From: Actinomycetes bacterium
GTDB taxonomy: Bacteria; Actinomycetota; Acidimicrobiia; Acidimicrobiales; RAAP-2
DNA: 15,646 nucleotides
Assembly: GCA_021805305.1 (NCBI GenBank)
Contig: JAJZFO010000316.1
Coordinates: 1 to 15,646 of the forward strand
Direction: 5' to 3'
The notes beneath the pieces are model-generated. The model saw only the letters and a program-made list of their open reading frames with translations, had not been told where the DNA came from and made no database searches. The stretch's first letter is position 1. Each line of letters starts with the position of its first letter. Positions 1 through 6,839 of this stretch are shown here, in pieces. Made by a program: the position numbers and the translations under genes.

Positions 1-455
1 GGGGCCAAGTCTTCGACGAGATCGTCGCGGTCAAGGCCGCGTGCGCGCCCGCGCACCTCAAGGTCATCTTGGAGACGGGCGAACTCGTGACCTACGACAA
101 CGTCAAGCGGGCCAGTTGGATCGCCATGTTGGCGGGCGCCGACTTCATCAAGACCTCCACCGGCAAGGTTGCGGTGAACGCGACGTTACCGGTGGCCCTG
201 GTGATGCTCGAAGCGGCGCGCGACTTCGCCGAAGAGACGGGACAACTGGTCGGGGTCAAGGTCGCCGGTGGCGTGCGCACGACCAAGGACGCCCTCAAGT
301 ACCTCGTCGTCGTCAACGAGACCGCCGGCGCCGCGTGGCTCACGCCCACGTACTTCCGTTTCGGCGCGTCGTCCTTGTTGAACGACCTCTTGATGCAACG
401 ACGCAAACAGCGCACCGGGGCGTACGCGCGCCCCGACGAGTTCTCGGGGGATTGA
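1..455 (+). CDS. deoC: Deoxyribose-phosphate aldolase, C-terminal part (5' end outside window)
   Basis: Cytosolic aldolase that splits 2-deoxyribose-5-phosphate into glyceraldehyde-3-phosphate and acetaldehyde, the last step of deoxynucleoside catabolism. The reading frame is open from the first bases (codons in phase with position 3) to TGA at 453-455, so about 150 C-terminal residues are visible. The motif DFIKTSTGK carries the Schiff-base lysine (codon 150-152), and VKVAGGVR carries the second, proton-relay lysine (codon 258-260), as in the family. The tail with YFRFGASSLLNDLL resembles the longer class that includes animal DERA more than E. coli DeoC; this is from memory of those sequences. 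The stop is 1 nt before the ATG of the aldehyde dehydrogenase, so the two are in one operon. Identification is firm; the N-terminus cannot be judged. Confidence 0.95.
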   Translation, partial: GQVFDEIVAVKAACAPAHLKVILETGELVTYDNVKRASWIAMLAGADFIKTSTGKVAVNATLPVALVMLEAARDFAEETGQLVGVKVAGGVRTTKDALKYLVVVNETAGAAWLTPTYFRFGASSLLNDLLMQRRKQRTGAYARPDEFSGD

Positions 456-456
456 C

Positions 457-1920
457 ATGATCGACACCGCACTCACGTCGGGTCTCGGCGCGCTGGGCTA
501 CGACCCCGCGCCCGAGTCGGCCGCCCTGGCGCGCCTGCGCCCCCGTTACGGGCTCTTTCTCAACGGGGAGTTCACCGACCCCGCGCGACACGAGCAGTTC
601 GCGTCGCTCAACCCCGCCACCGAGGAGACGCTCGCCACGGTGGCGCGGGCCAGCGCGGCCGACGTGGACGCGGCGGTCGCCGCGGCGCGCCACGCCTACG
701 ACACGGTGTGGTCGACGATGCCGGGGGCCGAGCGCGCGAAGTACCTCTTCCGCATCGCGCGCCTCATCCAGGAGCGCGCGCGTGAGCTCGCCGTGGTCGA
801 GACGCTGGACAACGGTAAGCCCATTCGCGAATCTCGCGACATCGACGTCCCCCTCGCGGCGGCGCACTTCTTCTACTACGCGGGGTGGGCGGACAAGCTC
901 GACTACGCGGGGTTCGGGGTGCGTCCGCGGCCCCTCGGGGTCGCGGGCCAGATTATCCCCTGGAACTTCCCTCTCCTCATGGCGGCCTGGAAATTGGCGC
1001 CCGCGCTGGCCGCCGGCAATACGTGCGTCCTCAAACCCGCCGAGACGACGCCGCTCTCGGCCCTGGTCCTAGGCGAGATCCTCCAGCAGGCGGGGCTGCC
1101 CGAGGGCGTGGTCAACATCGTCACCGGCGACGCCAGCACCGGCGCCGCGCTGGTGGAGCACCCCGGCGTCGACAAGATCGCCTTCACCGGTTCCACCGAG
1201 GTCGGTCGCCTGATCCAGGAGCGCGTCGCGGCGACGTCCAAGAAGTTGACCCTGGAGTTGGGGGGCAAGGGCGCGAACATCGTGTTCGAGGACGCACCCA
1301 TCGACGAGGTGATCGAGGGCATCATCGACGGGATCTTCTTCAACCAGGGGCACGTGTGCTGCGCGGGTTCGCGACTCCTCGTGCAGGAATCGGTGGCCGA
1401 CGAGGTGGTGCGGCGTCTCCTGCGCCGCGTCGACCAGTTGCGCGTCGGCGATCCGCTGGACAAGAACACCGACGTGGGGGCGATCAACTCGGCCGGGCAG
1501 TTGGCGCGCGTCCGAGAGATGTCGCGCTGGGGCGAGGACGAGGGCGCCACGCGTTACACCAGTGCCTGCGAACTCCCCACGACGGGGTACTGGTTCGCCC
1601 CGACGGTGTTCACCAACGTCGCCCAGAGTCACCGCATCGCGCGCGAGGAGATCTTCGGTCCGGTGCTCTCGGTGCTGACCTTTCGCACCCCGGACGAGGC
1701 CGTGGCCAAGGCCAACAATTCCAAGTACGGTTTGGCCTGCGGCGTCTGGAGCGAGAAGGGGAGCCGCACCCTGTGGGTGGCGCAACGCCTGCGCGCCGGG
1801 GTCGTGTGGGCCAACACGTATAACAAATTCGACCCCACCAGCCCCTTCGGCGGGGTGCGCGAATCGGGTTTTGGCCGCGAGGGCGGTCGACAGGGACTGG
1901 AGGCGTACCTCGATGTCTGA
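457..1920 (+). CDS. NAD(P)-dependent aldehyde dehydrogenase, catalytic subunit (ALDH16-like N-terminal domain)
   Basis: Full-length aldehyde dehydrogenase of 487 aa, cytosolic, oxidising an aldehyde to the acid with NAD(P)+. Visible signatures are the cofactor loop IIPWNFP (Asn170), KPAE (Lys193), FTGSTEVG (243-250), the general-base Glu267 in LELGGK, the nucleophile Cys301 in NQGHVCCAGSR, EEIFGPV, and the C-terminal FGGVRESGFGREGG. All key residues are present. Sequence wording such as RVGDPLDK, GVVWANTYNKFD and GFGREGGRQGLEAYL is what I recall from the first domain of ALDH16. ATG at 457 follows GGGGGA at 446-451. The gene lies 1 nt after deoC and overlaps the next, ALDH-like gene by 8 nt. 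Acetaldehyde from DeoC is the natural substrate by context, which is inference. The dehydrogenase assignment is sure; substrate is not. Confidence 0.93.
   Translation: MIDTALTSGLGALGYDPAPESAALARLRPRYGLFLNGEFTDPARHEQFASLNPATEETLATVARASAADVDAAVAAARHAYDTVWSTMPGAERAKYLFRIARLIQERARELAVVETLDNGKPIRESRDIDVPLAAAHFFYYAGWADKLDYAGFGVRPRPLGVAGQIIPWNFPLLMAAWKLAPALAAGNTCVLKPAETTPLSALVLGEILQQAGLPEGVVNIVTGDASTGAALVEHPGVDKIAFTGSTEVGRLIQERVAATSKKLTLELGGKGANIVFEDAPIDEVIEGIIDGIFFNQGHVCCAGSRLLVQESVADEVVRRLLRRVDQLRVGDPLDKNTDVGAINSAGQLARVREMSRWGEDEGATRYTSACELPTTGYWFAPTVFTNVAQSHRIAREEIFGPVLSVLTFRTPDEAVAKANNSKYGLACGVWSEKGSRTLWVAQRLRAGVVWANTYNKFDPTSPFGGVRESGFGREGGRQGLEAYLDV
1899..1903 (+). promoter_or_regulatory. Shine-Dalgarno site of the truncated ALDH-like gene
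   Basis: GGAGG lies 9 nt before ATG 1913, inside the end of the preceding gene. It supports ATG 1913 over the in-frame upstream codon at 1871. Confidence 0.55.
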
Positions 1921-2764
1921 GCGACTCGACGTCCTGAAGACGTACAAGCTGGTGCTCAACGGCGCCTTCGCGCGCTCGGAGTCGGGACGCAGTTACGAGG
2001 TCACGGCGGCCGACGGGTCGTTTCTCGCCAACGCGGCCCAGGCGTCACGCAAGGACGTGCGCGACGCCGTGGTGGCGGCGCGCGCGGCCCAGATCACGTG
2101 GTGGCGCGCCACGGCCTACAACCGTGGGCAGGTGATGTACCGCTGGGCCGAGATGGCCGAGGGACGCCGCAGCGAATTGGTCGCGCACGTCAAGTGGGCC
2201 GAGGGGCTGACGACGCGCGCGGCCCAGCGCAGCGTGGCGCGCGCGATCGACCGCATCGTCTGGTACGCGGGTTGGACCGACAAGGCGAGCCAGGTCCTCG
2301 GGGGCGCGAACCCCGTCGCCGGACCGTACTTCAACTTCTCGGTACCCGTCCCGAGCGGCGTCGTGGGCGTCGTCGCGCCCCAGGAGTCGTCCCTCGAAGG
2401 TTTCGTGGAATCCGTGGCGGCACCCCTGTGCGTCGGTAACGCGGTGGTGGCCCTGGCGAGCGAGCGGCGGCCCACCCCCGCCCTCGTGCTCGCCGAGGTC
2501 ACGGTGACCTCGGACTTCCCCGGTGGCGTGCTCAACGTCCTGAGCGGACGCACGGGTGAGTTGGCGGCGCACCTGGCCACGCACGAGGACGTCGACGGCC
2601 TCGACGTCAGTGGCGGGGGCGAATGGAGCGACGAATTGGCGCTGCGCGGCGCCGGATCGATCAAGCGGGTGTACCGTCCCCGCGCCCACGACGCCGACAC
2701 CCCCCTACGCCGACTGCGAACCTTTGTCGAGACCACCACGGTCTGGCACACGATGGGACAGTGA
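1913..2764 (+). CDS. Truncated, non-catalytic aldehyde-dehydrogenase-like protein (probable ALDH16 second domain)
   Basis: Protein of 283 aa that aligns by eye with the NAD-binding part of aldehyde dehydrogenases and then stops. LNGAFARSESGRSY (15-28), SRKDVRDAVVAARAA (45-59) and SGVVGVVAPQESSLEGF (148-164) match the usual N-terminal, helix and cofactor-loop segments. However, PWNF is replaced by PQES, the KPAE lysine is replaced by a leucine, FTGSTEVG becomes VSGGGEWS, and the catalytic domain with Glu and Cys is missing altogether. It should therefore be inactive alone. Start ATG 1913 (GGAGG at 1899-1903) overlaps the catalytic gene in ATGTCTGA, and its TGA shares one base with the PNP start (TGATG). 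The tidy junctions argue against a decayed gene. I infer a structural partner of the upstream enzyme, equivalent to the C-terminal pseudo-domain of fused ALDH16 proteins. Confidence 0.85.
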   Translation: MSERLDVLKTYKLVLNGAFARSESGRSYEVTAADGSFLANAAQASRKDVRDAVVAARAAQITWWRATAYNRGQVMYRWAEMAEGRRSELVAHVKWAEGLTTRAAQRSVARAIDRIVWYAGWTDKASQVLGGANPVAGPYFNFSVPVPSGVVGVVAPQESSLEGFVESVAAPLCVGNAVVALASERRPTPALVLAEVTVTSDFPGGVLNVLSGRTGELAAHLATHEDVDGLDVSGGGEWSDELALRGAGSIKRVYRPRAHDADTPLRRLRTFVETTTVWHTMGQ

Positions 2765-3582
2765 TGACCAACGCCTACGAACTCGCGGACCAAGCCGCCG
2801 ACGAACTGCGCGTGCGCAGCGGGGTCGACGCCTACGACATCGCCATCGTGCTCGGTTCGGGTTGGAAGGAAGGGGTCGCGGCCCTGGGCCAACCCTTCGC
2901 GGAAGTGGCGACGGGGACGCTGCGGGGCTTCGTGTCCCCGACCGTGCTCGGACACGCCGGCCAAATCTTCTCCCTCCGGGTCGGCGACGCCACGGTGGCC
3001 CTGGTGTCGGGTCGGGTGCACCTCTACGAGGGCAATAACGCCCACCAGGTGGCCCACCCGGTGAGGACACTGATCGCCGCGGGGGCTCGGACCGTGGTGC
3101 TGACTAACGCCTGCGGCGGAATTGACCCGACCAAGGGGCCCGGCTCCGTCGTGGTGATCAAGGACCACATCAACCTCACGGCGACCTCGCCCATGGAGGG
3201 CGACGTCCCGCCCGCCCCGTTCGGATCACGGTTCGTCGACCTGACCGACCTCTACTCACGCCGCCTGCGCGCCGCCGCCCTCGCCGCCGCCCCGGAACTC
3301 AGTGAGGGGGTCTACGTCGGCTTTCGCGGACCGCACTACGAGACGCCCGCCGAAATCGCCATGGCCCGCGCGATGGGGGGGACGCTGGTCGGGATGTCGA
3401 CGGTGCTCGAGGCCATCGCCGCCCGGCACATGGGCGCGGAGGTGTTGGGCCTGAGCCTGGTGTCGAACCTCGCCGCCGGGGTGGCCGACGCCCCCCTGAG
3501 CCATCAGGAGGTGCTCGAGGCCGGGCAGGCCGCCGCCAGTTCGTTGGGTGGGCTGTTGGCGCGACTCCTGCCGGTGCTGTGA
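2764..3582 (+). CDS. punA: Purine nucleoside phosphorylase (trimeric, PNP/MTAP family)
   Basis: Cytosolic enzyme of 272 aa that cleaves purine (deoxy)nucleosides with phosphate to the base and (deoxy)ribose-1-phosphate. It shows the phosphate loop VLGSGW (29-34), SGRVHLYEG (82-90) with the Arg/His pair, TNACGGI (114-120), the base-site glutamate in GPHYETPAE (189-197), GMSTVLEAIAARHMG (210-224) and SLVSN (231-235) with the base-binding Asn. This is the trimeric low-molecular-mass class, not hexameric E. coli DeoD. ATG 2764 overlaps the previous stop by one base (TGATG); a GTG directly before it at 2761 is also possible. The end overlaps the mutase start as GTGA. Its sugar-phosphate product is the substrate of the next gene's likely activity. 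Confidence 0.93.
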   Translation: MTNAYELADQAADELRVRSGVDAYDIAIVLGSGWKEGVAALGQPFAEVATGTLRGFVSPTVLGHAGQIFSLRVGDATVALVSGRVHLYEGNNAHQVAHPVRTLIAAGARTVVLTNACGGIDPTKGPGSVVVIKDHINLTATSPMEGDVPPAPFGSRFVDLTDLYSRRLRAAALAAAPELSEGVYVGFRGPHYETPAEIAMARAMGGTLVGMSTVLEAIAARHMGAEVLGLSLVSNLAAGVADAPLSHQEVLEAGQAAASSLGGLLARLLPVL

Positions 3583-5237
3583 ACGAGGAACTCCTGGCCC
3601 GCGTGGGTGCCTGGATGGCGATGGACCCCGACGACGACGACCGCGCGACCATCGAGGGGTTGATCGACGAGGACGACGAGGTCGAGATCCGCCGCCGTTT
3701 CGACCGACCGCTCACCTTCGGCACCGCGGGACTGCGCGGTCCCGAGATGGCGGGTCCGGCGGGGATGAATCGCTGTACGGTGCGGCGGGCGACCCAGGGC
3801 GTCGTCGCGTGGTTGGACGAGATCGGCGTCGATTCCTCACGCGGGGTCGTCGTCGGCCGGGACGCGCGACGGGGCTCGGAACGCTTCCACGACGAAGTGG
3901 TGGGCGTCCTGCTCGGGGCGGGCGTGCCGGTGCTGGAGATGCCGCGACCCCTCCCGACCCCCCTGACGGCGTTCGTGCACCGGGCCCTGGGCACCGCGGC
4001 GGCGATCATGATCACCGCGAGCCACAATCCGGCCGCCGATAACGGGTACAAACTCTACGGGCCCGACGGCTCACAGATTGTCGCCCCCCACGACGCCATC
4101 GTCGAGCGCGGCGCGCGCGAGGCCGGGGCGAGCGCGTGGGCGCCGCGCACCTCGCCCCGGCACGCGGTGGTCGGCGAGGAGGTCCTCGAACGGTACCGGG
4201 CGCACATGGTGGCTCGCTTCGGGGTGGCCGCGAGTGAGCTGTCCCTCGCCTATACGCCGCTCCACGGGGTCGGTGGCGAGACCATGGTCGAGCTGTTCCG
4301 GCGATCGGGCTTCACGCGCGTGGCCGTCGTGGAGGAGCAATTCCGTCCCGATCCGTCGTTCCCGGGACTGCCCTTTCCCAACCCGGAGGAGGCGGGGGCG
4401 CTCGACGCGGTTCTGGCCCGGGCCGAGGAGGTCGGCGCGAGTCTGGTCATCGCCAACGACCCCGACGCCGACCGCGTGGGGGCGGCGGTGCGTGGCGCGG
4501 ACGGGTCGTGGCGCGTGCTGCGCGGCGACGAGATCGGGTGGCTCCTGGGCTCGGTGGCGCTGGCCGCGGCGGGCGACGAGGACGTGGTGGCCACCACCCT
4601 GGTGTCCTCGTCGATGCTGGAGAAGATGGCCGCGAGTGCGGGAGTGGCCTACGTCACCACCCTGACGGGTTTCAAGTGGCTCACCAAGGCGGCCCCGGGG
4701 CGTCGACTGGCCTTCGCCTACGAGGAGGCGTTGGGTTTCGCGGTGGATCCGTGCGTGGCGGACAAGGACGGCGTGTCCGCCGCCCTGGCGCTCACGCGAC
4801 TGGCCCATGATCTGTCGCTGCACGGGCTGAGCCTGCTCGACCGCCTCGAGGAGCTCGAAGCTCGTTACGGCGTGCACGCGGGCGCGCAGTTGTCGTTGCG
4901 GGTCAACCCCCCGCGGGGACGCGAGGTCCTCGACGAGGTGATGCGGCGAGTGCGCGCCACGCCGCCGACGACCCTCGGCGGGTTGGCGGTCAGTGACGTC
5001 GTCGACCTCGAACACGGCGTCGACGGACTCGCCCCCACCGAGGGGTTGATCTGGCGACTGGGCGCGACCGGTCGCGTCGTCGTGCGGCCCTCGGGGACCG
5101 AGCCCAAGTTGAAGTCCTACATCGAGGTCGTGGGTGAGCCGGCGGCGCCGGACCTGGCGGGTGAGCGCGTGCGCTGTGACGCGCGACGCGACGCGATCCG
5201 TGAGGACCTCGCACGACTGCTGGACCTGGGCGCCTAG
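3579..5237 (+). CDS. Phosphohexomutase-superfamily enzyme, probable phosphopentomutase (PGM2/PMM type)
   Basis: Alpha-D-phosphohexomutase of 552 aa with all four domains. It has FGTAGLRGP (47-55), the phosphoserine loop TASHNP with Ser148, the metal loop DPDADR (294-299), GFKW (364-367) and EEALGF (382-387) for sugar recognition, and the phosphate-binding loop RPSGTEPK (503-510). The FGTAGLRG and TASHNPAADNGYK wording belongs to the group with human PGM2, which is a phosphopentomutase, and bacterial enzymes often named phosphomannomutase. In this operon, between PNP and DeoC and with no deoB seen, conversion of (deoxy)ribose-1-P to the 5-phosphate is the best inference. The start is GTG 3579, overlapping the PNP stop by 4 nt (GTGA). 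Family certain; pentose preference not proven. Confidence 0.9.
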   Translation: MNEELLARVGAWMAMDPDDDDRATIEGLIDEDDEVEIRRRFDRPLTFGTAGLRGPEMAGPAGMNRCTVRRATQGVVAWLDEIGVDSSRGVVVGRDARRGSERFHDEVVGVLLGAGVPVLEMPRPLPTPLTAFVHRALGTAAAIMITASHNPAADNGYKLYGPDGSQIVAPHDAIVERGAREAGASAWAPRTSPRHAVVGEEVLERYRAHMVARFGVAASELSLAYTPLHGVGGETMVELFRRSGFTRVAVVEEQFRPDPSFPGLPFPNPEEAGALDAVLARAEEVGASLVIANDPDADRVGAAVRGADGSWRVLRGDEIGWLLGSVALAAAGDEDVVATTLVSSSMLEKMAASAGVAYVTTLTGFKWLTKAAPGRRLAFAYEEALGFAVDPCVADKDGVSAALALTRLAHDLSLHGLSLLDRLEELEARYGVHAGAQLSLRVNPPRGREVLDEVMRRVRATPPTTLGGLAVSDVVDLEHGVDGLAPTEGLIWRLGATGRVVVRPSGTEPKLKSYIEVVGEPAAPDLAGERVRCDARRDAIREDLARLLDLGA

Positions 5238-5266
5238 GGATGGTTGATTCCGGGGTGCGCGTCGCC

Positions 5267-5272
5267 TAGACC
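5267..5272 (+). promoter_or_regulatory. Possible weak -10-like box before the APC permease
   Basis: TAGACC (flanked CCTAGACCT) lies 7 nt before an in-frame GTG at 5280, resembling the box-to-start spacing seen at other genes in the window. The last base does not fit TAnnnT, so the call is weak. If real, the permease could start at 5280 as a leaderless message instead of at 5304. Confidence 0.2.
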
Positions 5273-5285
5273 TGAGGGAGTGGTC

Positions 5286-5299
5286 GGAGGGAAGGGGGG
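5286..5299 (+). promoter_or_regulatory. Purine-rich Shine-Dalgarno tract of the APC permease
   Basis: GGAGGGAAGGGGGG ends 4 nt before GTG 5304; the AAGGGG part is 6 nt from it. This is the main reason for choosing 5304 rather than TTG 5244 or GTG 5280. Confidence 0.45.
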
Positions 5300-5303
5300 C
5301 CCG

Positions 5304-6839
5304 GTGTCGTCGCAAGATTTCGACGTGACGGCCTTCGACACGCACCTGGCGCACCGCGAGAAGCGCAAACTGAAGGTCCTGGTCTCGCGCGTGGACGGCC
5401 TGGCCATGATCCTGTGCGCGTTGATCGGGTTCGACACCTTCGGCAAGCTGACCAGTGAGGGCGCGGCCGCGGTCACGTGGTTGATCTTCATGGGACTCGT
5501 CTTCTTCGTCCCCTACGCGCTGCTGTGCGCCGAACTGGGGACGGCCTTCCCGGCCCAGGGCGGCCCCTACGTGTGGGTGAAGTTAGCGTTCGGCCGCTTC
5601 GTCGCGGCGCTGACCGCCCTGCTGTACTGGATCTCTAATCCGCTGTGGCTGGGTGGGGCCCTGACGATCACGGCGGTGGCGGCCGTCGACTCGTTCTTCG
5701 CGCCCCTGGGCCCCCTGGGTCGCTACGTCTTCGCCCTCGCCTTCATCTGGACGGGCGTGGCCGCGACCGTCTTCACCTTCCGCGTCGGACGCGTTGTCCT
5801 GCTGGTGGGTGCGTGGGTACGGGTGGTCCTCATCGGATTCTTTACCCTGACCGCACTGCTCTACGCCGCTCGCCACGGGGTCCACGGGGTCGGGACGGGC
5901 GCCTTCGCGCCGTCGATGGGTTCCTTCGTCGCGACCACGCCCATCCTCTTCTTCGCGCTGGTCGGCTTCGAACTGCCCAGTGAGGCGTCCGAGGAGATGC
6001 TCGACGTACGCGGCGACGTCCCGGTCAACGTGGTGCGCGGCGCCCTGAGCACGATCGTGCTCTACGGCGTGCCCATTCTGGCGGTGTTGCTCGTCCTGCC
6101 GCCGCGTCAGTTGACGAGTCTCGGCGGCTTCTTGAACGCGGTCAAGCTGATCTTCACGGTCTACGGCGGCCACGCCACCGCGGCGGGTTCGTCGCTGACG
6201 GGAGCCGGTCTCATCCTCGGCGACCTGGCGGCGGTGGGCTTCATCCTCACGCTCTTGAGTTCGGGGGTGTCGTGGATCATGGGCGCCAACCGCGGCTGGG
6301 CGGTGGCCGCCCTCGACGGGGCCGCCCCGCGGTCCTTCGGCGTGATCTCCGAGCGCTACGGCACGCCCCTCGCGGTCGACCTGGTGGCGGGCGTGGTCGC
6401 GACCCTCACCATGTTCGCGGCCTACTGGCTCTCGCACGGCAACGCCGCCAAGTACTTCTCGGTGGTGCTGGGGGTGGCGATCTCGACCTCGGCCCTGGCG
6501 TACCTGGCGATCTTTCCCGCGTTGACCAAGTTGCGCTACTCCCACGCCCACGTGCACCGACCCTTTCGCATCGCCGGGGGCAAAGCCGTGGTGTGGCTCG
6601 TCAGTGCCGTCACCACCGCGTGGGCGCTGGTGTGCACCGTGGGCCTGCTCTGGCCGGGCGTGGGCTCCTCACCCGCGGACGCGTCGTTGCCGACCGGGTG
6701 GGCCGGACAGCGCTGGCGTTTCGAAGCGACGCAGGCGGTCCCCCTCATCCTCACCCTCGTGCTCGGGGTCCTCTGGTACGCCCAGGGAACCCCGACGCGC
6801 CGCGCCGCGCGCGCCGCGCTAGAGAGCGGCGTCGCGTAG
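5304..6839 (+). CDS. APC-superfamily permease, substrate unknown
   Basis: Integral membrane protein of 511 aa with about twelve hydrophobic helices. The first helix is around 32-46 (ALIGFDTFG), followed by SEGAAAVTW, the second-helix end CAELGTAFPAQGGPYVWVK (75-93) and the sixth-helix region FFALVGFELPSEASEEM (216-232), all typical of amino acid/polyamine/organocation permeases. RPFRIAGGK (419-427) is the usual loop before the last pair of helices. The end is ALESGVA, and its last 21 bp overlap the 3' end of add on the other strand. It follows the mutase by 66 nt, the largest gap in the window, so it may be co-transcribed or have its own promoter. A nucleobase, amine or amino acid are all possible substrates; nothing visible decides. 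Confidence 0.85.
   Translation: MSSQDFDVTAFDTHLAHREKRKLKVLVSRVDGLAMILCALIGFDTFGKLTSEGAAAVTWLIFMGLVFFVPYALLCAELGTAFPAQGGPYVWVKLAFGRFVAALTALLYWISNPLWLGGALTITAVAAVDSFFAPLGPLGRYVFALAFIWTGVAATVFTFRVGRVVLLVGAWVRVVLIGFFTLTALLYAARHGVHGVGTGAFAPSMGSFVATTPILFFALVGFELPSEASEEMLDVRGDVPVNVVRGALSTIVLYGVPILAVLLVLPPRQLTSLGGFLNAVKLIFTVYGGHATAAGSSLTGAGLILGDLAAVGFILTLLSSGVSWIMGANRGWAVAALDGAAPRSFGVISERYGTPLAVDLVAGVVATLTMFAAYWLSHGNAAKYFSVVLGVAISTSALAYLAIFPALTKLRYSHAHVHRPFRIAGGKAVVWLVSAVTTAWALVCTVGLLWPGVGSSPADASLPTGWAGQRWRFEATQAVPLILTLVLGVLWYAQGTPTRRAARAALESGVA

Noticed and set aside
1913..2764. ALDH-like gene as a pseudogene remnant
   Set aside because: There is no frameshift or internal stop, it has a good Shine-Dalgarno site, and both ends mesh with neighbouring genes. 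No remains of a catalytic domain follow, because PNP begins at once.
5238..5303. Search for a riboswitch or terminator in the 66-nt gap before the permease
   Set aside because: Too short for a known riboswitch and no stable stem with a T-tract was seen. Only the purine-rich Shine-Dalgarno tract and a weak -10-like box are visible.
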